Positions 59,112-64,000 of a stretch of 64,000 nucleotides of DNA are shown piece after piece (within the stretch, counting starts at the first letter, position 1; each line of letters begins with the position of its first letter). Made by a program: the position numbers and the translations under genes. The notes under the pieces were generated by a model. It searched no databases. It was not told the DNA's origin and saw nothing but the letters and a program-made list of their open reading frames with translations. This stretch comes from Sediminibacterium roseum (GTDB lineage: Bacteria; Bacteroidota; Bacteroidia; Chitinophagales; Chitinophagaceae): contig NZ_JAACJS010000015.1 of assembly GCF_009939005.1 (NCBI RefSeq), forward strand, positions 1,859,118 through 1,923,117. Reading direction: 5' to 3'.

Positions 59112-60158
59112 TTACGACTCCTGGTCAAAATACAATTTATAGAAGTGTTTCCCCGTCATCTCATCATAACCTTTCTCGATCAGGTCTTTCCGGCCATGGA
59201 TGTAAACGTGAAAATTCTTATCGAGTTTTAAAACGCTTTTGAACACACGCTCCTGTTTTTTTACGGCAGACAAATGGATGTCAAATTCATCTTCAATGGT
59301 CACCTGGCGCGCCACTTCGTAGGTTTGTTTATACTGTGTAAAGCTGTCGATCACTTCAGGGTGGTGCAGTACTTCTTCGGCAAACTCGTTCAGTTTGAAC
59401 TCGTCCTTTGTTTTAAAATATTCCATGCTGCGGTTGAGCATGTCTATCTGGTCGCTTTTGTTTACGTCGAATTTCTCTGCAAGTTCGTTGCTGATAAAAA
59501 GCTTACACATGCCCAACGCGGCGTCTGTATAATGATAGCTGTTGGCGCTGCGCGTTACCTGTAAAAACTCGTTCACCCAGTAATGTGCGTCGTTTTGTTT
59601 GTTGGTGTTGTCTGCCACGCAAACCACATAGCCTTCTTCGCGGTTCTTTTTGAACACGAGACAGCCTTTATCGAGTTTGTTGATGTCGATCCCGTCTTCT
59701 GCGATCACTTCCCAACTCTCGCCATGCGGAAATACCTTGAGAAAGGTCTCTTTCGTTTCGCTTTTAAAAATGCCGATGGCCTCTATGTATTCTGTTCCGA
59801 AAGGCACATTGCTGAACTGAACCACGTAGAGTTCGCCTTCTTTTACTTTTGCGTGTGTGCTTTTGCTATAAAGAAACTGCGCAAGCTGAATGCTTTGCAG
59901 TGTAAAGTTTTTGGGGTTATCGAACATCTCGCTCACATAATGATACACCTCGTTCATACCCAGATCGCTGATGTGTGTGAAATGGAACTGCTCATTCTCG
60001 TTGAACGGGCCGAGGAAGTACCTGGTCAGCAATCCGCGTACGATCTCATCGTTAAGGGTTAACGGGTTGGCCGACAATTTCAATGCTTCACCACGGGTGG
60101 GGTTGCCTACTTTGTGTACGATGGCCCGCTCCAATACTACGCTGTCGATGTTTGTCAT
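59112..60158 (-). CDS. Nucleoid-associated protein (NdpA/YejK, 37-kDa family)
   Basis: A 348-residue protein of the nucleoid-associated NA37 family. It starts MTNIDSVVLERAIVHKVGNP and has YHYTDAALGMCKLFISNELA and FKTKDEFKLNEFAEEVL in the C-terminal half. Such proteins bind DNA and are abundant in the nucleoid of some bacteria; function is poorly known. I use the ATG at 60158, as the 10 codons upstream have no family resemblance. Confidence 0.82.
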   Translation of the reverse strand: MTNIDSVVLERAIVHKVGNPTRGEALKLSANPLTLNDEIVRGLLTRYFLGPFNENEQFHFTHISDLGMNEVYHYVSEMFDNPKNFTLQSIQLAQFLYSKSTHAKVKEGELYVVQFSNVPFGTEYIEAIGIFKSETKETFLKVFPHGESWEVIAEDGIDINKLDKGCLVFKKNREEGYVVCVADNTNKQNDAHYWVNEFLQVTRSANSYHYTDAALGMCKLFISNELAEKFDVNKSDQIDMLNRSMEYFKTKDEFKLNEFAEEVLHHPEVIDSFTQYKQTYEVARQVTIEDEFDIHLSAVKKQERVFKSVLKLDKNFHVYIHGRKDLIEKGYDEMTGKHFYKLYFDQES

Positions 60159-60336
60159 AATACCGGCGAAGATAATACCCCGGCCCATTCCGGTGCCGGT
60201 CTGGCAAGGATTTTGGAAGAGGTTTTACATAACGCAAACGCGAATTGGGATTTCGGCGATAATGATGCACCTTTACACCGGTTTTCGTATACCGTGAGAC
60301 TCAATACATAAGCCCCAAAAACCATAAATTACAGCC

Positions 60337-60678
60337 ATGTACACACAGATCTGGACAAAATATCTTCCTATTATCAAGATCCTGTTGAAACGGAGCGTCA
60401 ATGGCGACCAGGTGCTGGATCTGAACCGCATCGATTTCGAACGTGTAGGGAGCGGGCGCAAGGCTGGGTACAAATTTTCAATCGAGTTTAACAAAGGCCG
60501 CGTGGCCAATATCATCAGCGGGTTGCCGCTGGCTTCAGACCTGGCCCTGGTGATGCTCGAAGATGCCAATGTAAAGGCCATCCTCCAACAAAGCGATTAC
60601 GTGGTTTCGCTCAATACAAAGTTCCAGTTAACGATGAAGAATGTTGAGCCAAAAGAGGCTGTTACGGAGCAGGCGTAA
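60337..60678 (+). CDS. Small conserved protein of unknown function
   Basis: A 113-residue protein (MYTQIWTKYLPIIKILLKRS, GYKFSIEFNKGRVANIISGL). No signal peptide, membrane segment or motif stands out. Predicted alpha/beta. It is flanked by genes in the opposite direction, so it is transcribed alone. Confidence 0.65.
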   Translation: MYTQIWTKYLPIIKILLKRSVNGDQVLDLNRIDFERVGSGRKAGYKFSIEFNKGRVANIISGLPLASDLALVMLEDANVKAILQQSDYVVSLNTKFQLTMKNVEPKEAVTEQA

Positions 60679-60739
60679 GGGATAAAGTTTGAATGTTATA
60701 CGTTTCATAACGTTACAAACCTGTTTTTCCTGCACAGTG

Positions 60740-61513
60740 CTACAACATATTTTTCACTGAACCGCCATCTACTGTTATTGTTTCTCCCGTTACGTACCTG
60801 CTCATCGGGCTGAGCAGCCAAAGGGCAAGGCTGGCAAAGTCTGTTGCCTCACCGAGTGCGCCTACGGGGATCTGGGCTATCGCTTTTTCTTTTACCTCCG
60901 CAAAGGGCATCCCCGTTTGTTCGCTTTTTTTGTGATAGATCCTGTCGATCGCCGGCGTATTGTGTGAACCCGGGCCGAGAATATTGAGCGTTACCCCGCT
61001 CTTCGCAATTTCCTGTGAAAGTGTTTTCACCATTCCCACCACGGCAACGCGCAACGAATTGCTCAGTACCAGGTTTTCAAGTGGTTGTTTTACAGATGAG
61101 CTCTCTATGTAAACCACCCTTCCGTATCGATGCTCCATCATGGCGGGAACAAAGGTTTGCGTGAGGGCCACTTTCCAACGGAGAATGTTTAGATAGGCAT
61201 TGTCCCAGTCTTCCAGCGTTGTTTCAAGAACCGTTTTGGCGGGTGGGCCCCCAGCATTCACCACCATCCCATGCAACTGCCTTTTGCCCACGATCGTTTT
61301 CAATTGATCGATGGTTTGCTGGTCAGACATGCTCCCCGCAAAAATTTCAACCTGTGCCGGTGCGGCAGACTGCAGCGCTTTCAATTTTTCTTCGCCGCGC
61401 GCAACTGCAATGATGTTTGCACCTTCTGCGATCAAGGCTTCCGCGATGGCTTTGCCGAAACCGGAGGTTGCGCCGGAAACGATGAAGAGGTGATCTTTTA
61501 TCTGGAGATTCAT
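60740..61513 (-). CDS. SDR-family protein with altered catalytic motif
   Basis: A 257-residue short-chain dehydrogenase/reductase. The NAD(P)-binding motif is SGATSGFGKAIAEAL (about 13-27), with NAGGPPAKTVLE, and the C-terminal GETITVDGGSVKN is typical. The active-site YxxxK, however, reads LSNSL in LVLSNSLRVAVVGM, so both Tyr and Lys are replaced. A described SDR subgroup lacks the usual tetrad, so the fold call is safe but ordinary SDR chemistry is not. Partner and substrate unknown. Confidence 0.85.
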   Translation of the reverse strand: MNLQIKDHLFIVSGATSGFGKAIAEALIAEGANIIAVARGEEKLKALQSAAPAQVEIFAGSMSDQQTIDQLKTIVGKRQLHGMVVNAGGPPAKTVLETTLEDWDNAYLNILRWKVALTQTFVPAMMEHRYGRVVYIESSSVKQPLENLVLSNSLRVAVVGMVKTLSQEIAKSGVTLNILGPGSHNTPAIDRIYHKKSEQTGMPFAEVKEKAIAQIPVGALGEATDFASLALWLLSPMSRYVTGETITVDGGSVKNML

Positions 61514-61717
61514 ATCAATGTTTTTTTACCGCAGGTTACTGCATTCAAGACCGGGCCAATCGTTTATGCTTCAAAACCAACAGATCCCGTTTTCACTAAA
61601 GTACCGAAAAAAAGTGGTCGGATTGATCTTCTTATATTGTGGAACAAACAAACAGTTAAACAACAAACAAATAACTTAAACCCGCTTGTTTTTTCTTTAT
61701 TTTTAATAAAAAAAATT

Positions 61718-62227
61718 ATGTTTCATTATCCATTGAAAAAGATTGCGGCGCTGGCGTTGTTGATCACGCTGGGCTTTTCGTTTACCGGTATCAAAGTTTA
61801 CCAGGCAGATTTTTCCGGCACCTGGGTTTTGAATGAGGGCAAGAGTGAGTTGGGGCAGATGGGCCGGGCCGCTCCCACCAAGATCGTGATCGAACAGAAA
61901 GCCGAAGGCACCACCTTCACCAAAACACAATTGGGAATGGATGGATCGCCCGCCACCAGCACCGAAATGTTGAGCAATGGCAAAGAGTCTGAAACAAGCG
62001 TGTTCAACGGCAACGGTAAAAAGAAATCTGTTATGACCTGGGCTGCAGATGGCAATACGTTTACCGTAAGTTCAAAGATCGCCATTTCTGCAAACGGGCA
62101 GTCGTTCGACCTGAGCAGTAATGAATCATGGTCATTGGGCGCAGATGGTAAAACCATCATCCTGACAAATGCCATCACCACACCGCAGGGCGAGCTTACT
62201 TTGAAATGTGTGTATGACAAACAATAA
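61718..62227 (+). CDS. Secreted lipocalin-like protein of unknown function
   Basis: A 169-residue protein with a signal peptide (MFHYPLKKIAALALLITLGF, about 1-24). The mature part starts DFSGTWVLNEGKSELGQMG and is beta-rich with many Ser/Thr, like the lipocalin-type domains used for small secreted proteins of this group. Start at 61718: earlier in-frame codons precede an AT-rich leader. A strong terminator follows. No substrate can be named. Confidence 0.75.
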   Translation: MFHYPLKKIAALALLITLGFSFTGIKVYQADFSGTWVLNEGKSELGQMGRAAPTKIVIEQKAEGTTFTKTQLGMDGSPATSTEMLSNGKESETSVFNGNGKKKSVMTWAADGNTFTVSSKIAISANGQSFDLSSNESWSLGADGKTIILTNAITTPQGELTLKCVYDKQ

Positions 62228-62252
62228 GATTAAATAGAGCGTCTGGAATACG

Positions 62253-62282
62253 AAGTGCGGGATCTCAATCCCGCACTTTTTT
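62253..62282 (+). terminator. Rho-independent terminator
   Basis: AAGTGCGGGAT (62253-62263) pairs with ATCCCGCACTT (62268-62278), followed by TTTT. It ends the transcript of the lipocalin-like gene. Confidence 0.92.
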
Positions 62283-62322
62283 ACCTGGTTTAGTTTGATT
62301 TTTTTCATTCCAAAAGATTTGT

Positions 62323-62625
62323 ATGGCAAGTTTTAACATGAGTGTTCCGCACCAGTTAACGCAGGATGAGGCGTTGAAGAGAATTCAAAATGCATTGGGG
62401 CAATTAAAACAGGAGCATGGCGATAAAATATCCAACCTCACTGAAAACTGGTCGGGAAACACCGGTACTTTTGGTTTAACGGTAATGGGTTTTGATGTAT
62501 CCGGTAAGTTAACGGTTACTGCCTCAAGCGTGGATATCGACGCTGAATTGCCTTTTGCGGCTTCTCTGTTCAAAGGAAAGATCAAAGAATTGATCGGAGG
62601 AAAGGCCGGGGAATTGTTGAAATAA
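62323..62625 (+). CDS. Polyhydroxyalkanoic-acid-system (PHA_gran_rgn)-like protein
   Basis: A 100-residue protein whose order matches the polyhydroxyalkanoic-acid-system family: FNMSVPHQLTQDEALKRIQN, NWSGNTGTFGLTVMGFDVSG, then ELPFAASLFKGKIKELIGGK. Family members are found with PHA synthesis genes in proteobacteria, but none are near here. A general chaperone-like role is possible. It converges with the DNA glycosylase-like gene. Confidence 0.8.
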   Translation: MASFNMSVPHQLTQDEALKRIQNALGQLKQEHGDKISNLTENWSGNTGTFGLTVMGFDVSGKLTVTASSVDIDAELPFAASLFKGKIKELIGGKAGELLK

Positions 62626-62628
62626 TTT

Positions 62629-63321
62629 TCATCCTTGTTTCAGGGTTTGCAGGTACTTGCCGATGTACTTTTCTTTTTCCTTTGCTTTATACTGCATGAT
62701 GAACCTCGGGTGCTCCAAAGCGATGATCTTCCCGAAATATTTTTTCTCTTCATTCAGTTCGCGTAAAAATTTTTCGTTTTTGCCTGTACCGAAGCAGAAG
62801 GCCGTATCTGTGTATACGCCAAGCCTGATCTGTTTTTGGATGCTTTCTGTAATGAACCCATAAACGGCTGCGGTAAGTTCTTTGCTGTCGTAGTAGTTGT
62901 AGTTTACTTCTTTTCCTTTGTTGTTGATTGAAGTAAATCCCAATGGACAGATCGAGTTGATGTAGATCTTGCCGTAAAATTTTTGCGGGCCGCCAAATGC
63001 ATCTATCATCTCATAAATAAATGCCGAAGAGGGTTCGTGCTTCAGTTCGCCATGAAAGGGGATGCCGCATTTTTCAATCAGTCTTTTTGGATCTGTGAAT
63101 GGAATTCCTGTAATACCGCCGCCAAATCTTCCCGGGTTAATACCTAAAATGATGTGGCGCCTGGAATCATCATCGTAATATTTCCTGTAAAATGCCGAAG
63201 CGATGGCGTTTACTTTTTTATCCTCTTTAAAAGGATTCATGATGCGTATGCCTTCGGGCAATGTTCCGTTGAACGAAAGCTGTTTGTTAAAGGAAATTAC
63301 TTTTTCGGCAAAGGTCTTCAT
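62629..63321 (-). CDS. Uracil-DNA-glycosylase-superfamily protein (SMUG2/DUF4918-like)
   Basis: A 230-residue protein with the uracil-DNA-glycosylase fold of the SMUG2/DUF4918 group: IILGINPGRFGGGITGIPFT (motif A, GINPG), NSICPLGFTS, FCFGTGKNEKF and ALEHPRFIMQY (motif with HPR). It would remove uracil or damaged bases from DNA. Activity is not certain in this subfamily. I use the ATG at 63321; an upstream in-frame start adds 8 residues. Confidence 0.82.
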   Translation of the reverse strand: MKTFAEKVISFNKQLSFNGTLPEGIRIMNPFKEDKKVNAIASAFYRKYYDDDSRRHIILGINPGRFGGGITGIPFTDPKRLIEKCGIPFHGELKHEPSSAFIYEMIDAFGGPQKFYGKIYINSICPLGFTSINNKGKEVNYNYYDSKELTAAVYGFITESIQKQIRLGVYTDTAFCFGTGKNEKFLRELNEEKKYFGKIIALEHPRFIMQYKAKEKEKYIGKYLQTLKQG

Positions 63322-63377
63322 GGAAGAAGTAAGATAAGATTGCAAGGTACTGAATACCTTTTTCCCTGTTTCATCGC

Positions 63378-63407
63378 AAAAAAAGGTCCCGCATAAAGCG
63401 GGACCTT
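63378..63407 (-). terminator. Terminator of the type IX cargo gene
   Basis: AAGGTCCCGC (63383-63392) pairs with GCGGGACCTT (63398-63407) with loop ATAAA. The A-run before it is a T-run on the leftward transcript. It lies 37 nt beyond the stop of the gene at 63444. Confidence 0.88.
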
Positions 63408-63443
63408 GTAGTTCAGCGTTAAGCTTTAGATAGTACGCCAGTA

Positions 63444-64000
63444 TTACCCTCTGCCTTTGATCATCTGTACCACTTTACGTTTGGTTCCTTGTATCAGTTC
63501 TGCGTAATACGTTCCGCTGCTGTAATTGTGACCGATCTGCAGGGTGCTGTTGGCGCCGATCTTCGATTTGGCATCGATCACCCTGCCCCTGGCATCCATC
63601 ACGCGCATGTTCACCGGCTGGTCGTACCTGCTCTCCAGTTTCAGCGTGAAGTAGGTGGTGGATGGGTTTGGCATTACCGTTACTTTCAGGTCCTCATCGC
63701 TGGTAACAACCGCTTCTCCTTCCTCCTTCGTGGTCTTTGATGTGTTGCCGCCAAAGACGATCGTGTTCACAACAGGCGTGTTGCATGGCGACTGGTCGCA
63801 GCTTCCCAGCCTGTCGTTGTTATCGCTTCCGCATGAGCCGGAGCCGATGTGCGAGGACACCTGGTTCAAGGCCACCTGCAGTGTCTGCGGTGTTTTGTTC
63901 TTGCCCGATGGGGTGTGGCACACATATACTTTGGCGCCGTTGGTGCCAGGCACCCTTACATCCGTTACACAGATGCTGATCACCGCCGTTGAGCTGCAGC
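63444..64000 (-). CDS. Exported protein with type IX sorting domain (5' truncated by window)
   Basis: The C-terminal 185 residues of a larger protein; the frame runs open to the window edge. A middle part rich in Ser/Gly/Cys (VYVCHTPSGKNKTPQTLQ, SHIGSGSCGSDNNDRLGSCD) is followed by a type A sorting domain (about the last 80 residues): KVTVMPNPSTTYFTLKLESR, MDARGRVIDAKSKIG and YYAELIQGTKRKVVQMIKG. This domain directs export through the type IX system. The catalytic or binding part is outside the window. A strong terminator follows. Confidence 0.9.
   Translation of the reverse strand, partial: CSSTAVISICVTDVRVPGTNGAKVYVCHTPSGKNKTPQTLQVALNQVSSHIGSGSCGSDNNDRLGSCDQSPCNTPVVNTIVFGGNTSKTTKEEGEAVVTSDEDLKVTVMPNPSTTYFTLKLESRYDQPVNMRVMDARGRVIDAKSKIGANSTLQIGHNYSSGTYYAELIQGTKRKVVQMIKGRG

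Noticed and set aside
1..64000. CRISPR arrays, rRNA, tmRNA or integrase genes
   Set aside because: None seen on reading both strands. No regularly spaced identical repeats occur.

Overview
The window looks like chromosomal DNA of a member of the Bacteroidota, most likely Chitinophagaceae or a close relative (inference from gene content only). The signs are a SusC/SusD pair, several carboxypeptidase-regulatory-type outer-membrane beta-barrels, type IX secretion C-terminal domains, lipoprotein signals ending in a cysteine, and promoter boxes of the TAnnTTTG type instead of the classical -10/-35. No rRNA, CRISPR array, integrase or transposase gene is seen. One tRNA gene (Asn, GTT) is present.

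Layout. 1-7.4 kb: a SusC/SusD uptake locus with a small lipoprotein, a TlpA-like lipoprotein and a sulfatase. 7.5-14 kb: lipoprotein esterase, beta-barrel receptor and a 7TMR-DISM histidine kinase with its LuxR-type regulator. 14-19 kb: small lipoprotein, methyltransferase and three secreted unknowns, two of them tandem paralogs. 19-25 kb: a TetR gene bracketed by two copies of its probable operator, a thioesterase, a DinB-like protein, an amino-acid permease, two GNATs and a lipoprotein. 25-36 kb: S10 peptidase, beta-barrel receptor, gliding-motility C-terminal protein, DEAD-box helicase, HflX, Rieske protein, tRNA-Asn. 36.5-41.5 kb: an accessory stretch with a probable lipoprotein nuclease toxin and immunity pair, then an AT-rich module (membrane protein plus trypsin-like protease) lying between two degenerate direct repeats. 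41.5-49.2 kb: Crp-type regulator, cupin, YheT-like hydrolase, CorA, MATE exporter, RecQ. 49.5-58.2 kb: papain-like peptidase, DUF1080 and Gfo/Idh/MocA proteins, then the SET/ATP-grasp operon, an XRE regulator, an orphan response regulator and a sugar-phosphate isomerase-like protein. 58.2-64 kb: small conserved proteins, NdpA-like nucleoid protein, an atypical SDR, a PHA-system protein, a SMUG2-like glycosylase and the C-terminus of a type IX cargo protein.

The most unusual system is the three-gene operon at 52670-55772. A stand-alone SET-domain protein, an ATP-grasp ligase and an ATP-grasp ligase fused to a second SET domain are packed with 2-nt spacing and an ATGA overlap. This predicts a coupled pathway of amide-bond ligation and methylation of unknown substrate. 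The second candidate is the accessory stretch at 36.5-41.5 kb. A palindromic repeat of REP type also occurs twice (33.9 and 49.4 kb).

All assignments come from reading motifs by eye. No database search was run, so family names for weakly conserved proteins are provisional.
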